Shown one piece after another: positions 53,521 to 63,800 of a DNA stretch of 64,000 nucleotides (within the stretch, counting starts at the first letter, position 1; the number at the start of each line of letters is the position of its first letter). The notes under the pieces are model-generated. The model saw only the letters and a list, made by a program, of their open reading frames with translations. It made no database searches and was not told the DNA's origin. The translations under genes were made by a program, and so were the position numbers. Source of the stretch: Nocardioides lacusdianchii (lineage in GTDB: Bacteria > Actinomycetota > Actinomycetes > Propionibacteriales > Nocardioidaceae); the NCBI RefSeq assembly GCF_020102855.1, contig NZ_JADHZD010000001.1, positions 124,001 through 188,000 on the forward strand. Direction: 5' to 3'.

Positions 53521-56500
53521 TCAGACTTCTTCGACCGAGCTGGGCTCGCGACGCGACAGGTCGATCCCGAGCTCCTCGGCGGCCCGGAAGACGTCTTCCT
53601 CGGCATCCTTGAGCTCGATGGTCGAACCGTCGTGGGTGAGCACCTCGACGTTGAGGCAGAGGGACTGCATCTCCTTGACGAGCACCTTGAACGACTCGGG
53701 GATGCCCGAGTCGGGGATGTTCTCGCCCTTGACGATCGCCTCGTAGACCTTCACGCGGCCCGGGACGTCGTCGGACTTGATCGTCAGCAGCTCCTGCAGG
53801 GCGTAGGCGGCGCCGTACGCCTCCATCGCCCAGACCTCCATCTCGCCGAACCGCTGGCCGCCGAACTGGGCCTTACCGCCCAGGGGCTGCTGCGTGATCA
53901 TCGAGTAGGGGCCCGTCGAGCGCGCGTGGATCTTGTCGTCGACGAGGTGGTGGAGCTTGAGGATGTACATGTAGCCCACGGCCACCGGCTCCGGGAACGG
54001 CTCACCCGAGCGACCGTCGAAGAGGCTGGCCTTGCCGTCCTCCTTGACCATCCGCTCACCGTCACGGTTGGGCAGCGTCGCACCGAGCAGGCCGGTGATC
54101 TCGTCCTCGCGCGCACCGTCGAACACCGGGGTCGCGACCTTGGTGCCGGGCTCGTTCTTCTCGGCGTGGATCGAGATCAGGCGGTCCTTCCACTCCGACG
54201 AACCCTTGTCGGCGTGGAGGTCGATGTCCCAGCCCTGCTTGGCGAGCCAGCCGAGGTGGAGCTCGAGGATCTGGCCGATGTTCATACGACGCGGCACACC
54301 CAGCGGGTTGAGCACGACGTCGACCGGGGTGCCGTCCTCCATGAACGGCATGTCCTCGACCGGCAGGATCTTGGCGATGACGCCCTTGTTGCCGTGACGA
54401 CCGGCGAGCTTGTCACCGACCGAGATCTTGCGCTTCTGGGCGACGTAGACGCGGACGAGCTGGTTGACGCCCGGGGGCAGGTCGTCGCCGTCCTCGCGGT
54501 CGAAGACCCGGACGCCGATGACCGTGCCGGACTCACCGTGGGGCACCTTCATCGACGTGTCGCGCACCTCGCGCGCCTTCTCGCCGAAGATCGCGCGGAG
54601 CAGGCGCTCCTCGGGGGTGAGCTCGGTCTCGCCCTTGGGCGTGACCTTGCCGACGAGGATGTCACCGGTGGTGACCTCGGCGCCGATGCGGATGATGCCG
54701 CGCTCGTCGAGGTCGGCCAGGCCCTCCTCGGAGACGTTCGGGATGTCCCGGGTGATCTCCTCGGGGCCGAGCTTGGTGTCGCGGGCGTCGACCTCGTGCT
54801 CCTCGATGTGGATCGAGGTGAGGACGTCCTCCTGCACCAGGCGCTGGCTGAGGATGATCGCGTCCTCGTAGTTGTGGCCCTGCCACGGCATGAACGCGAC
54901 GAGCAGGTTGGTGCCCAGCGCCATCTCGGCGTTGTCGGTGCACGGACCGTCGGCGATCGGCGTGCCGACCTCGAGGCGGTCCCCTGCCTTCACCAGCGGG
55001 CGCTGGTTGATGCAGGTGCCCTGGTTGGAGCGCTTGAACTTGGCCAGCTTGTAGGTCTGGTAGGTGCCGTCGTCGTTCATCGTCTCGATGGAGTCGGCCG
55101 ACACCTCCTTCACCACACCCGCGTTGTCGGCGACGACCACGTCACCGGCGTCGACGGCGGCGCGGTACTCCATGCCGGTGCCGACCAGCGGGCTGTCGCT
55201 GACGACGAGCGGGACGGCCTGGCGCTGCATGTTGGCGCCCATGAGGGCACGGTTGGCGTCGTCGTGCTCGAGGAACGGGATCAGGGCCGTCGCGACCGAC
55301 ACCATCTGGCGCGGCGAGACGTCCATGTAGTCGACCTCGTCGGCGAGGATCGCGTCGACCTCACCCTTCTGCTGACGGACCAGCACGCGCTCCTCGACGA
55401 AGCGCATCTTGGAGTCGAGCGGCGCGTTGGCCTGCGCGATGACGTAGCGGTCCTCGTCGTCGGCGGTGAGGTAGTCGATCTGGTCGGTGACCACGCCGCC
55501 CTCGACCTTGCGGTAGGGGGTCTCGACGAAGCCGAACGGGTTGATCCGACCGTAGGACGCGAGCGAGCCGATCAGGCCGATGTTCGGGCCTTCCGGGGTC
55601 TCGATCGGGCACATGCGGCCGTAGTGCGACGGGTGGACGTCACGGACCTCCATGCCGGCACGGTCACGGGACAGACCACCGGGACCGAGCGCCGAGAGGC
55701 GACGCTTGTGCGTCAGGCCGGCGATCGGGTTGGTCTGGTCCATGAACTGGCTCAGCTGCGAGGTGCCGAAGAACTCCTTCAGCGCCGCGACCACGGGACG
55801 GATGTTGATCAGGGACTGCGGCGTGATGGCCTCGACGTCCTGGGTCGTCATCCGCTCGCGCACCACGCGCTCCATGCGGGCCAGGCCCGTGCGGAGCTGG
55901 TTCTGGATGAGCTCGCCCACGGTGCGCATGCGGCGGTTGCCGAAGTGGTCGATGTCGTCGGCCTGGACCTTGACGGGGGCACCGTCCGGGCCCGCGACCG
56001 GGTTGCCCTCGGCGTCGACCAGGTCCGGGGAGTCGGCCTGGATGCCGGCGGCGTGCAGCTGCACGACGTAGCGGATCGCGGCCACGACGTCGTCGATGGT
56101 CAGCGTCTGCTGGTCGAACGCCTCGTGGAGGCCGAGCTTCTTGTTGATCTTGTAGCGGCCGACCTTCGCCAGGTCGTAGCGCTTGGGGTTGAAGTAGTAG
56201 TTGTTCAGCAGCGTCTGCGCGGCCTCGGCCGTCGGCGGCTCGCCGGGGCGGAGCTTGCGGTAGATGTCGAGCAGTGCGAGCCGGGTGACCTCGTCGTTGA
56301 CCTGCTCGGCGGTGGGGGCCTCGCCCCGCGCCTTCTTCTGCAGCTCCTCGTGGACGACCTCGTAGCGGACGCTGTCCTTCTCGAGGGTCAGCATCATCGA
56401 CTCGTACTGGCCGAACTCCTCGCGGATCTGCTCGGTCGTCCAGCCCAGGGCCTTGAGCAGCACGGTGACGTTCTGCTTGCGCTTGCGGTCGAGGCGTACG

Positions 56501-57102
56501 CCGACCAGGTCGCGCTTGTCGATCTCGAACTCCAGCCACGCGCCACGGCTCGGGATGAGCTTGGCGGTGAAGATGTCCTTGTCGGAGGTCTTGTCCGGGC
56601 TCGACTCGAAGTAGACGCCGGGCGAGCGCACGAGCTGCGAGACGACGACACGCTCGGTGCCGTTGATGATGAAGGTGCCCTTCTTGGTCATCATGGGGAA
56701 GTCGCCCATGAAGACCGTCTGGCCCTTGATCTCACCGGTCTCGTGGTTCATGAACTCGGCCGAGACGTAGAGCGGGCGGGAGTAGGTGAAGTCCTTCTCC
56801 TTGCACTCCTCCTCGGTGTACTTCTCGTCCAGGAAGACGGGGTTGTCGAAGGAGAGCATCATCGTCTCGGAGAAGTCCTCGATCGGGGAGATCTCCTCGA
56901 AGATCTCCTGCAGACCGGTCTTCTCGGAGACGTCATCACCGGCGGCCCTGCGGGCAGCCACCTCCTCCTCCCAACGCTCTCCGCCGACCAGCCAGTCGAA
57001 GCTGCTCGTCTGGAGCGAGATGAGGGGGGGAACCTCGAGAGGTTCGGTGATCTTTGCGAAAGAGGTGCGACGGTGGTTACCAGCGGTGCTGCGCGCGGCC
57101 AA
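53521..57102 (-). CDS. rpoB: DNA-directed RNA polymerase subunit beta
   Basis: An 1193-residue subunit. The rifampicin-binding region reads [20 protein letters not shown] followed by [14 protein letters not shown] at about residues 443-475; other anchors are [16 protein letters not shown] and the C-terminal [23 protein letters not shown] segment (here [19 protein letters not shown]). The start is TTG at 57102, with GAGGA 6 bases upstream. The order rpoB-rpoC is standard; an mce operon lies upstream on the same strand. Confidence 0.98.
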   Translation of the reverse strand: MAARSTAGNHRRTSFAKITEPLEVPPLISLQTSSFDWLVGGERWEEEVAARRAAGDDVSEKTGLQEIFEEISPIEDFSETMMLSFDNPVFLDEKYTEEECKEKDFTYSRPLYVSAEFMNHETGEIKGQTVFMGDFPMMTKKGTFIINGTERVVVSQLVRSPGVYFESSPDKTSDKDIFTAKLIPSRGAWLEFEIDKRDLVGVRLDRKRKQNVTVLLKALGWTTEQIREEFGQYESMMLTLEKDSVRYEVVHEELQKKARGEAPTAEQVNDEVTRLALLDIYRKLRPGEPPTAEAAQTLLNNYYFNPKRYDLAKVGRYKINKKLGLHEAFDQQTLTIDDVVAAIRYVVQLHAAGIQADSPDLVDAEGNPVAGPDGAPVKVQADDIDHFGNRRMRTVGELIQNQLRTGLARMERVVRERMTTQDVEAITPQSLINIRPVVAALKEFFGTSQLSQFMDQTNPIAGLTHKRRLSALGPGGLSRDRAGMEVRDVHPSHYGRMCPIETPEGPNIGLIGSLASYGRINPFGFVETPYRKVEGGVVTDQIDYLTADDEDRYVIAQANAPLDSKMRFVEERVLVRQQKGEVDAILADEVDYMDVSPRQMVSVATALIPFLEHDDANRALMGANMQRQAVPLVVSDSPLVGTGMEYRAAVDAGDVVVADNAGVVKEVSADSIETMNDDGTYQTYKLAKFKRSNQGTCINQRPLVKAGDRLEVGTPIADGPCTDNAEMALGTNLLVAFMPWQGHNYEDAIILSQRLVQEDVLTSIHIEEHEVDARDTKLGPEEITRDIPNVSEEGLADLDERGIIRIGAEVTTGDILVGKVTPKGETELTPEERLLRAIFGEKAREVRDTSMKVPHGESGTVIGVRVFDREDGDDLPPGVNQLVRVYVAQKRKISVGDKLAGRHGNKGVIAKILPVEDMPFMEDGTPVDVVLNPLGVPRRMNIGQILELHLGWLAKQGWDIDLHADKGSSEWKDRLISIHAEKNEPGTKVATPVFDGAREDEITGLLGATLPNRDGERMVKEDGKASLFDGRSGEPFPEPVAVGYMYILKLHHLVDDKIHARSTGPYSMITQQPLGGKAQFGGQRFGEMEVWAMEAYGAAYALQELLTIKSDDVPGRVKVYEAIVKGENIPDSGIPESFKVLVKEMQSLCLNVEVLTHDGSTIELKDAEEDVFRAAEELGIDLSRREPSSVEEV

Positions 57103-57201
57103 GAGGTGTCCTCACAAATGATCAAGTGATCTCGGCGCCGGCCGACCACCACAACAACCGTCCGGAAGGTGTCGGGCATCTGAGGGCAGGCGCAAGGACT
57201 C

Positions 57202-57230
57202 ACGATAGCGCACTTGTGGACACGCCTCAA
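57202..57230 (-). promoter_or_regulatory. rpoB promoter
   Basis: On the minus strand TTGAGG (57230-57225) and TATCGT (57207-57202) with a 17-base spacer. Transcription would start near 57195, leaving about 93 bases of leader before the TTG. The gap 57103-57334 contains nothing else I recognise except a 12-base perfect palindrome ACCCGTACGGGT (57324-57335) at the end of the upstream gene. Confidence 0.65.
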
Positions 57231-57334
57231 ACGCGGGGTCAAGTCCCGAACGGGAGAGCGCCACGCGTTGGCCACGAGTGTGAACGCCGAAGCCTCCCGG
57301 GTCAAGCAGGGCGCGCCGCGACCACCCGTACGGG

Positions 57335-58120
57335 TCAGCCCTGGACGGGCGAGGTGACCAGGTCGTCGACCAGCCAGTCGCCGTCCACGCGCTGCATCGA
57401 CAGGGTCACCTGGTCCTTGTAGACCACCGGCTCCGCGCTCAGCCGGTTGGTGGTGGGACGGTCCACGAAGACCAGCACCTGCACCCGGTCGCCGCTCGCG
57501 CGCACGATGCCCGAGGAGATGACCGAGGCGGTCACCGTCGTCTCGGTCTGGGGCGCGTTCTCCTCCAGGACCGCGAAGAGCTTGTCGTACTCCTCGCGGT
57601 AGGAGCCGGTCATCAGCGCCTGCGCCTCCTGCTGGTCGGCCTCGAGGGTCTCGTGGTCGTAGGACAGCACCGGCACGACGGCGCGCTCGGCCGCCACCTG
57701 GGCGGCGCGTGCGGCGGAGTCGTCGCCGCCGTCGTCCTGCGCGGTCCACATCCACGCCGTGGCTGCGACCAGCCCGGCCGCGACGACGCCGAGGCCCGCC
57801 AGCAGCCACGTCGGGACGCCACGGCCGCGCCCGGTGGTCGAGGAGGGACGACGTCCTGTCACGCGACGCGGCTCCGAGTCCTCGGTCTCGTGACCGGCCT
57901 GACGGCCCTCCTCGACCAGCGGCTCGTCCGGGTGCTCGGCGTCGTACGCCGCCCGCGCGCCGGGGTCGAGCAGCACCTTCGCCGCGCGGTTGAGCGCGTC
58001 GAAGCGTCGGTCGCCCGGCTCGAGGTCGGCGATCTGGGTCTTCCAGGCGCCGCGGATCTCCTCCGTGGAGGCGTCCCGCGGCACGTCGAGGAGGTCGTAC
58101 CAGGTCGGGGTGTCGCTCAC
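57335..58120 (-). CDS. Mce-associated membrane protein with degenerate J domain
   Basis: A 261-residue protein. Residues 5-62 look like a J domain (WYDLLDVPRDASTEEIRGAW and ALNRAAKVLLDPGARAAYDA), but the HPD tripeptide is missing, so it should not stimulate Hsp70. A membrane helix (about 103-123) follows, then an Mce-associated (NTF2-like) domain ending YKDQVTLSMQRVDGDWLVDD. Its GTG overlaps the previous Mce-associated gene (GTGA). Such proteins stabilise Mce lipid transporters in mycobacteria. Confidence 0.8.
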   Translation of the reverse strand: MSDTPTWYDLLDVPRDASTEEIRGAWKTQIADLEPGDRRFDALNRAAKVLLDPGARAAYDAEHPDEPLVEEGRQAGHETEDSEPRRVTGRRPSSTTGRGRGVPTWLLAGLGVVAAGLVAATAWMWTAQDDGGDDSAARAAQVAAERAVVPVLSYDHETLEADQQEAQALMTGSYREEYDKLFAVLEENAPQTETTVTASVISSGIVRASGDRVQVLVFVDRPTTNRLSAEPVVYKDQVTLSMQRVDGDWLVDDLVTSPVQG

Positions 58121-58827
58121 GGGGTGCTCCCCTCTCCCGGGGCCGGCGCCGTGCCGGGGGCCTGCCCCTGCCCCTCACCACTGCTCACCGGGGAGAAGTC
58201 GTCGACGAGCCACTCCCCCTCGATCACCACCAGGTCGACGGTGAAGCGGAAGGGCAGCGGCTCCTGGTCGACGACCCGGGCCTCGTCCCCCTCACCCTGC
58301 CGATAGCTGTCGGTGAAGGCGCCGGCCACGAGGACCCGCGCCGAGTCGTCGTCGATCGAGGACACCGCCGTGGCGAAGACGTCCGCGCTGCGGGTGATGC
58401 CGCCCTGGGCGACGAGCTGCTCGGCGGTGGCGACCTCCTGGTCGAAGTCGGCGGTGAACTTGGGCGTGATGACCTCGCGCACCTGCTCGCGGTAGGCCGG
58501 CATCTGGCCGGAGTCGTCGAGCATCTCGGGGCTGTAGGTGCCGAGCCGCTTGACGAACTGGCTGGTCAGGCCCATCACCTGCTCGCGCTCCTCGGGCAGG
58601 CTCAGCGCGCCGTCGGCCCCGGAGCCGCGGCCCCCGGAGGACATCCAGGCCATGAGGGCGACGCAGACCACCGCGACCAGCGCGAGGGCGGCGGCGAGCA
58701 GGGTGCGTCGCCGCTGCGGACGGCGTAGGTCGGCGGGGCCGCCGGGTTCGGTGCCGGGATCGGCACCCGGGGACGCCGGCGCGGTCGCGACGTCGTCGCG
58801 ACGGGCCGAGTCGGACAGCACGGACAT
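58117..58827 (-). CDS. Mce-associated membrane protein
   Basis: A 236-residue protein with an N-terminal cytoplasmic region, one membrane helix (about 42-63, TLLAAALALVAVVCVALMAW) and an extracytoplasmic Mce-associated domain with FVKRLGTYSPEMLDD and a C-terminal EGEWLVDDFSPV. A Pro/Gly-rich tail ends it. Ribosome site GGGAGGGAA precedes the ATG. It lies after mceF, separated by a hairpin, and overlaps the J-domain gene. Confidence 0.85.
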   Translation of the reverse strand: MSVLSDSARRDDVATAPASPGADPGTEPGGPADLRRPQRRRTLLAAALALVAVVCVALMAWMSSGGRGSGADGALSLPEEREQVMGLTSQFVKRLGTYSPEMLDDSGQMPAYREQVREVITPKFTADFDQEVATAEQLVAQGGITRSADVFATAVSSIDDDSARVLVAGAFTDSYRQGEGDEARVVDQEPLPFRFTVDLVVIEGEWLVDDFSPVSSGEGQGQAPGTAPAPGEGSTP

Positions 58828-58849
58828 CGGTTCCCTCCCTCGAGAACGG

Positions 58850-58874
58850 GCAGGACCCCCTCCCGGGGTCCTGC
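58850..58874. terminator. Hairpin between mceF and the Mce-associated genes
   Basis: Arms GCAGGACCCC (58850-58859) and GGGGTCCTGC (58865-58874) form a perfect 10-bp stem with a 5-base loop, 4 bases after the mceF stop on the minus strand. It probably lowers expression of the downstream Mce-associated genes relative to the transporter genes. Confidence 0.65.
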
Positions 58875-58878
58875 TGTC

Positions 58879-60192
58879 TCAACGAGCGGTGGTCTGCGAG
58901 GTCACGCCCCCGCCCAGCAGCGGCTCGAGGTAGAGCCACTTCCAGGAGTCCTCCCCCAGGGTCCCGGGCGCCGTCGGGCGCTCGCCGAGCAGCCGCCGGA
59001 TCTCCGCAGGGTCGGAGGTCACGGCGCCCGTCTCCGGGTCGTGGGCGAAGTCAGCCTCGCCCCAGCCGGTCGCGGCCCGGGGGGCCTGGATGTTCTGCGC
59101 GCCGCGGGCGTTCGACTTCGACGCAGGCTCCGTGCAGCCGGCGTCCTCCTTCATCGGACGGTCGCTGCCGTCGAGCGGCGAGCGGCGGTCGGTGCCCTCG
59201 TAGCCGCCGAGGCACACGTGAGGATCCTGGGTGAGCACCATCCCGAAGTGGGCGTCGTACAGGCCCGTGCCGGGCGACTTCGACACCACCGTGAAGCCAC
59301 CCTCGACGACGTAGGGGTAGATCACCAGCAGCTGCTCGATGCCGTCGAGGTGCTTGACCACGACCTCACCGGTCGTGACCAGGTTGTTGATGAGCTCGCC
59401 GAGCTCGACCTCGTTGGCCTCGAGGAAGGTGCGCAGCTCGTTGGCGCCGAGCGAGCCGTCGTCGATGAGCCGGCGCAGGTCGTCGTCGTTGTCCGCCACG
59501 GTGGTGGAGAACGCCGACAGGTCGCGGGCGAAGCGGCGGAAGGCGCCCTCGGAGTCGATCTGGCCGTTGAGCACGACGTTGCTGTCGCGGATCAGGTCGA
59601 CGGTGACGTCGAAGTTCTGCTCCGCGGCGGTGATGAACTCGCTGCTGCTGTCGAGGATCGTCTGGAGGTCCTCGCCCGCGCCGTTGAAGGCCAGCCCGAA
59701 CTCCGAGGTGACCGTGCGGAGGTCGTCGGTGTCGACGCTGCGCACCGTCTCGTCGAGGTGGGTGAGCAGGGTGTCGGTCTGGATCGGCGTGGCGGTCCGG
59801 TCCCGCGAGATCTCGGAGTCCTCGCGGAGGAAGGGGCCGTCGTCGCTCTGCGGCTGGAGCTCGACGTACTGCTCGCCGACCGCGGAGCGGTTGCCCACCA
59901 GTGCGTGGGCGTCGGCCGGGATGTCGTCGAACTCGTCGTCGATGTCGAGCACGATGTCGACGCCGTCGTCGGTGAGGACGAGCTCGCTCACCTCCCCGAC
60001 CCGCACGCCGCGGTAGGAGACCTCCGCGCCCTGGAAGGCGCCGCCGGAGTCGGCGAAGTGGGCGACGACCGTGTAGCTCTGGTCCAGCACGAGGCGGTCG
60101 AGGCGGGCGTAGCGGGCGCCGACGAAGCTGACGCCCACGAGCGTGATGAGGGCGAAGACCAGCAGCTGCACCTTGGTCCGACGGGTGATCAT
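58879..60192 (-). CDS. MCE family protein MceF
   Basis: A 437-residue Mce protein, last of the five complete or partial mce genes here. An N-terminal membrane anchor (LVFALITLVGVSFVGARYA), the MCE domain (YTVVAHFADSGGAFQGAEVS, YRGVRVGEVSELVL) and a long helical needle-forming region follow. A Cys-containing C-terminal domain ends it. Position last in the cluster suggests MceF; its ATG overlaps the mceE stop (ATGA). Confidence 0.88.
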   Translation of the reverse strand: MITRRTKVQLLVFALITLVGVSFVGARYARLDRLVLDQSYTVVAHFADSGGAFQGAEVSYRGVRVGEVSELVLTDDGVDIVLDIDDEFDDIPADAHALVGNRSAVGEQYVELQPQSDDGPFLREDSEISRDRTATPIQTDTLLTHLDETVRSVDTDDLRTVTSEFGLAFNGAGEDLQTILDSSSEFITAAEQNFDVTVDLIRDSNVVLNGQIDSEGAFRRFARDLSAFSTTVADNDDDLRRLIDDGSLGANELRTFLEANEVELGELINNLVTTGEVVVKHLDGIEQLLVIYPYVVEGGFTVVSKSPGTGLYDAHFGMVLTQDPHVCLGGYEGTDRRSPLDGSDRPMKEDAGCTEPASKSNARGAQNIQAPRAATGWGEADFAHDPETGAVTSDPAEIRRLLGERPTAPGTLGEDSWKWLYLEPLLGGGVTSQTTAR

Positions 60193-61628
60193 CGCTCCAC
60201 CACCATCCCGGGCACGAGCAGGCTCACGAGGGCCGGGTCGTACATCTCGCTGAGCTGTCCCATCGTGGGTCCACGCTCGGGGTCGGGAGGGTCGTCGTAC
60301 GCCGCCGGGCGGGGCAGGCCGGGCAGGGTGATCGTCGGCAGGCTCGGGACCGGGAGGGTCGGCACGGTCGGGGTCGGCAGCGGGAGCGTCGGGGTGCCGG
60401 AGCCGCCGCACAGGCCCGGGACCGGGGCCTGCTCGCAGACCGCGGCGATCACCGAGCCGGGCAGACCCAGGCAGGCCGTGACGTCGCCGCGGCGCAGGCC
60501 CTCGAGGCAGTCGTTGATCGCGTCGAGCGCGTCCTGGCACAGCCGACTGGTGTCGGGCAGCGGCCCGTCCTGCGGCAGCTGGCTGAGCGGGATGCAGGCC
60601 TCGGTCGGCAGCGTCGTCGGGATCGTGGTGGGGATCGAGGTGAGGTCGACGTCGAGGGTGATCGACAGGTTGGTGTAGTCGCCCATGTGCAGGTTGCGCG
60701 CCACCTGCGGGTCGCGGCCGACGACCTCGTCGACGAACGGGTAGGTGAGGAAGACGTGGAAGGCGTTGGTGAAGTCGTCGCCGGAGGCTGCGAGCTGGGT
60801 GAGCACCGGGTTGAGCCGCTTCAGCGAGGTGATGGTGGCGTCCTTCGACTCCGCGATCACGTCCACCGCGACGTCGGAGAGGTCGTTGAGCGCGGCGAGC
60901 ATCTCGACGAGGTCGTCGCGCTGGCGGTTGATCGAGTCGAGCGCGCTGGGCAGCTCCTCGAGTGCCTTGTCGATGGTGGGCAGCTGCTTCTCCGCAGCGA
61001 TCGCGAGCCGGTTGAGCGACTCGATCGCGTCGACGATGTCGGCCTTGTTGTCGTCGAGCTGGCCGGTGAAGGTGCGCAGGTTGCGCAGCACCGAGCGGGC
61101 CGAGTCCTCGCGGCCCTCGAGGGCGAGGTTGAGCTCCTGGGTGATGGTCTTGAGCTGGGCCACGCCGCCGCCGTTGAGCAGCAGGCTCAAGGCGCCGAGC
61201 ACCTCCTCGACCTCCGGGTTGCGGCCGGCGCGCTCGATCGGGATGACCTCGCCGTCCTCGAGCCGGTCGGCGATGGCGCCCTCCGCGGGCGCGCTGAGCT
61301 GCACGAACTTCTCGCCGAGCAGGCTGGTCTGCCGGAGCTCGGCCACGGCGTTGCCGGGCAGGTCGACGTCGCGTCGCAGCTCCATCGTCACCAGCGCCTG
61401 GTAGCCCTGGAGGTCGATCGCGGTCACCTTGCCGACGCTGACGTCGTTGACCTTGACCGTCGACTGCGGCACCAGGTCGAGCACGTCGGCGAACTCCACC
61501 TTGACCGTCATCGGGTCGTCCCCGACATCGGGCCCGCCGGGCAGCGGCAGGGAGTAGACGCTGGCGTCGCACGCCGAGAGGAACATCGCCGCCAGGACGC
61601 CCAGCACGAGGGTCTTCACGCGGGTCAT
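60189..61628 (-). CDS. MCE family lipoprotein MceE
   Basis: A 479-residue lipoprotein: the signal ends LAAMFLSAC (lipobox Cys at about residue 20). The MCE domain (VKVEFADVLDLVPQSTVKVND, VGKVTAIDLQ) is followed by a helical region and a C-terminal Pro/Thr/Leu-rich low-complexity stretch (TPTLPLPTPTVPTLPVPSLP). Lipoprotein MceE is the fifth member in mycobacterial mce operons. ATGA overlap with mceD. Confidence 0.92.
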   Translation of the reverse strand: MTRVKTLVLGVLAAMFLSACDASVYSLPLPGGPDVGDDPMTVKVEFADVLDLVPQSTVKVNDVSVGKVTAIDLQGYQALVTMELRRDVDLPGNAVAELRQTSLLGEKFVQLSAPAEGAIADRLEDGEVIPIERAGRNPEVEEVLGALSLLLNGGGVAQLKTITQELNLALEGREDSARSVLRNLRTFTGQLDDNKADIVDAIESLNRLAIAAEKQLPTIDKALEELPSALDSINRQRDDLVEMLAALNDLSDVAVDVIAESKDATITSLKRLNPVLTQLAASGDDFTNAFHVFLTYPFVDEVVGRDPQVARNLHMGDYTNLSITLDVDLTSIPTTIPTTLPTEACIPLSQLPQDGPLPDTSRLCQDALDAINDCLEGLRRGDVTACLGLPGSVIAAVCEQAPVPGLCGGSGTPTLPLPTPTVPTLPVPSLPTITLPGLPRPAAYDDPPDPERGPTMGQLSEMYDPALVSLLVPGMVVER

Positions 61629-62770
61629 CGGTCCACCTCCACGAGTCCACCGAGGCTGGGGTCGAACACGTCGCGGGCCGGCAGCACGTCCGTCCTGCCC
61701 AGCGCACCCGGGCGACTGCGCGAGAGCAGCTCGGTGATGGTGTCGCACGCCTCGCCGGAGCGCTCGACCTGCCCCACGAAGCCGCACAGCAGCGCGGCGG
61801 GGTCGGCCTCGAGCTGCTCGATGCTCTGCCCGAAGTTGGCACGGGTGTCGAGCGTGCCGGCCTGCGGGTTGTAGGTCAGTGCCAGGTTGTTCAGCGCGCC
61901 CGGGGCGACCCGGAGGATCTCGTCGAGCGCCGCGCGCTGGCGCACCAGGACCTTGGAGACCCGGTTGAGGCCGCTGATGTTGCGGCTCAGCGAGTCCTTG
62001 TTCTCCTCCACGAAGCCCTTGACCGCGTTCAGCGCGACCGACAGGTTCCTCGTCGCCGCGACGAGCTCCTCGCGCTCGCCCTCCAGCATGGTCGACACGT
62101 CGGCGAGCGACTGGTTGAACTGCCGCACGGTCTGGTCGTTCTCGGCGAGCGTGGCCATGAAGCCGCCCAGCGCCTCCACCGACCCGAACAGCTCGTCGGA
62201 GTTGCCCGCGAGCGTCGCGCTGAGCCGCGAGAAGTCCTTGATCGTCTGGCGGAAGGTCGTGCCCTGGCCGCCGAAGTTGTCGGCCGTGACGGAGAGCAGG
62301 TCCGACAGCGCGCCGGTCCGGTTCGCCCCCCGCGGGCCGAGGGCCACGTTGAGGCGGTCGAGGCTGTCGTAGATCTGGTCGAGCTCCAGCGGCTCGGAGG
62401 TCTGGTCGACGCTCAGCTCGGCCCCGTCGGCGAGCACCTCGCCGGTGCCGGAGTAGGCCGGCGTCAGCTGGACGTAGCGGTCGCCGACCACCGACGGCGC
62501 GATGATGACGGCCCTGGCGTCGGCCGGCAGCTTCACCTCCTCGTCGTACGTCATCGTCACCGCGACGTCGGTGCCGGTGGGTTCGACCCGGGTCACCGTG
62601 CCGACCGGCACGCCGAGGACGCGGACGTCGCTGCCCTCGTAGACGGAGATGGTGCGCGGGAAGTGGGCCACGACGGTCCGGGCGGTGTCGCCGCCGAGGA
62701 CGCTGACGGCCGCCGCGACGACGAAGCCGAGCACGACGAGGGGGACGAGGAGGCGCTTCACGAGGTCCAT
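61625..62770 (-). CDS. MCE family protein MceD
   Basis: A 381-residue Mce protein with an N-terminal membrane anchor (LLVPLVVLGFVVAAAVSVLG), the MCE domain (ISVYEGSDVRVLGVPVGTVT) and a long helical C-terminal region rich in Asn/Leu/Ala. Named MceD by position in the cluster; sequence alone does not separate the D paralogue. It starts 3 bases after mceC. Confidence 0.85.
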   Translation of the reverse strand: MDLVKRLLVPLVVLGFVVAAAVSVLGGDTARTVVAHFPRTISVYEGSDVRVLGVPVGTVTRVEPTGTDVAVTMTYDEEVKLPADARAVIIAPSVVGDRYVQLTPAYSGTGEVLADGAELSVDQTSEPLELDQIYDSLDRLNVALGPRGANRTGALSDLLSVTADNFGGQGTTFRQTIKDFSRLSATLAGNSDELFGSVEALGGFMATLAENDQTVRQFNQSLADVSTMLEGEREELVAATRNLSVALNAVKGFVEENKDSLSRNISGLNRVSKVLVRQRAALDEILRVAPGALNNLALTYNPQAGTLDTRANFGQSIEQLEADPAALLCGFVGQVERSGEACDTITELLSRSRPGALGRTDVLPARDVFDPSLGGLVEVDR

Positions 62771-62773
62771 GGG

Positions 62774-63736
62774 TCAGCCCACCTGCGGGACGGGAGGGAA
62801 GTTGGCGATCCACGTGTCGAACCACGGACCGGTGCCGAGCGTGTTGGCGAAGACGCGGTAGAAGGGCGCCATCAGCCGCAGGCTGCTGTCGAGGTTGTCC
62901 TCGTTCTTGTTGAGCACGGCGATGACGTTCTCCAGGTGCGCCAGTGCGGGCTTGAGGTCCTCGCGCGACTGGCGGATCAAGGTGGTCAGCTCCTTCGACA
63001 GCCGGGTGCTGGAGACGAGCAGGTCGTGGACGGCGTCGCGGCGCGCGACCAGCGCGCGGAACAGCACGTCGCTGTCCTCCATCAGCGCGATGATGTCCTC
63101 GTCGCGCTCGTCGAGGACCGTGGAGACCCGCTCGAGGTTGACCAGCAGGTTGTTGAGCTGGGTGTCCTTCTCGGCGATGTTGGCCGACAGGCGGCTCAGG
63201 CCGCTGAGCGCGCCGCGGAACTCGTCGGGGGTGTTGCGGGTCAGGTCGGCCAGCGTGGTCAGCGACTCGGCGAGCTGGTCGGTGTCGATCTGCTCCGAGG
63301 TCGAGGCCAGTCCCTCGAACGCCTCCACCACGTCGAAGGGCGACGACGTGCGCGCGGCCGGGATGGTCGCGCCCTCGTCGAGCTGGCCGCCACCGGCGGG
63401 CTCCAGCGCGAGGAACATCGATCCGAGGATCGTCTTGACCTTGATGGCGGCGCGGGTCTCAGGCCCGAAGGCGGCGGCGTCGTCGACCTTGAAGCTCACC
63501 CGCACCTCGTCACCGGCCAGCGCGATCTCGTCGACCTTGCCCACGCGTACGCCGGCGATGCGGACCTCGTCGTTGACCTTGAGCCCGCCCGCCTCGGTGA
63601 ACATCGCGTGGTAGGTGTCGCCGCCACCGATGACCGGCAGGTCGTCGGCGCGCAGCGCGGCGACCAGCACCATCGCCAGGACGACGAGGCTGACGGCCCC
63701 GACGACGACCGGGTTGCGCTCACGGAAGGGCTTCAT
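62774..63736 (-). CDS. MCE family protein MceC
   Basis: A 320-residue Mce protein. The ATG at 63736 has GAGGGGA 7 bases upstream and begins just before the membrane anchor (PVVVGAVSLVVLAMVLVAAL), so the longer frame to 63814 is not used. The MCE domain (FTEAGGLKVNDEVRIAGVRV, GKVDEI) follows. MceC is a positional name. Confidence 0.85.
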   Translation of the reverse strand: MKPFRERNPVVVGAVSLVVLAMVLVAALRADDLPVIGGGDTYHAMFTEAGGLKVNDEVRIAGVRVGKVDEIALAGDEVRVSFKVDDAAAFGPETRAAIKVKTILGSMFLALEPAGGGQLDEGATIPAARTSSPFDVVEAFEGLASTSEQIDTDQLAESLTTLADLTRNTPDEFRGALSGLSRLSANIAEKDTQLNNLLVNLERVSTVLDERDEDIIALMEDSDVLFRALVARRDAVHDLLVSSTRLSKELTTLIRQSREDLKPALAHLENVIAVLNKNEDNLDSSLRLMAPFYRVFANTLGTGPWFDTWIANFPPVPQVG

Positions 63737-63800
63737 GTCGGGGTCCCCTCGGCGTTGTTCGGAGGAGCGGAGCGGGGGAGAAGAACGGCGTGGGGTGACT

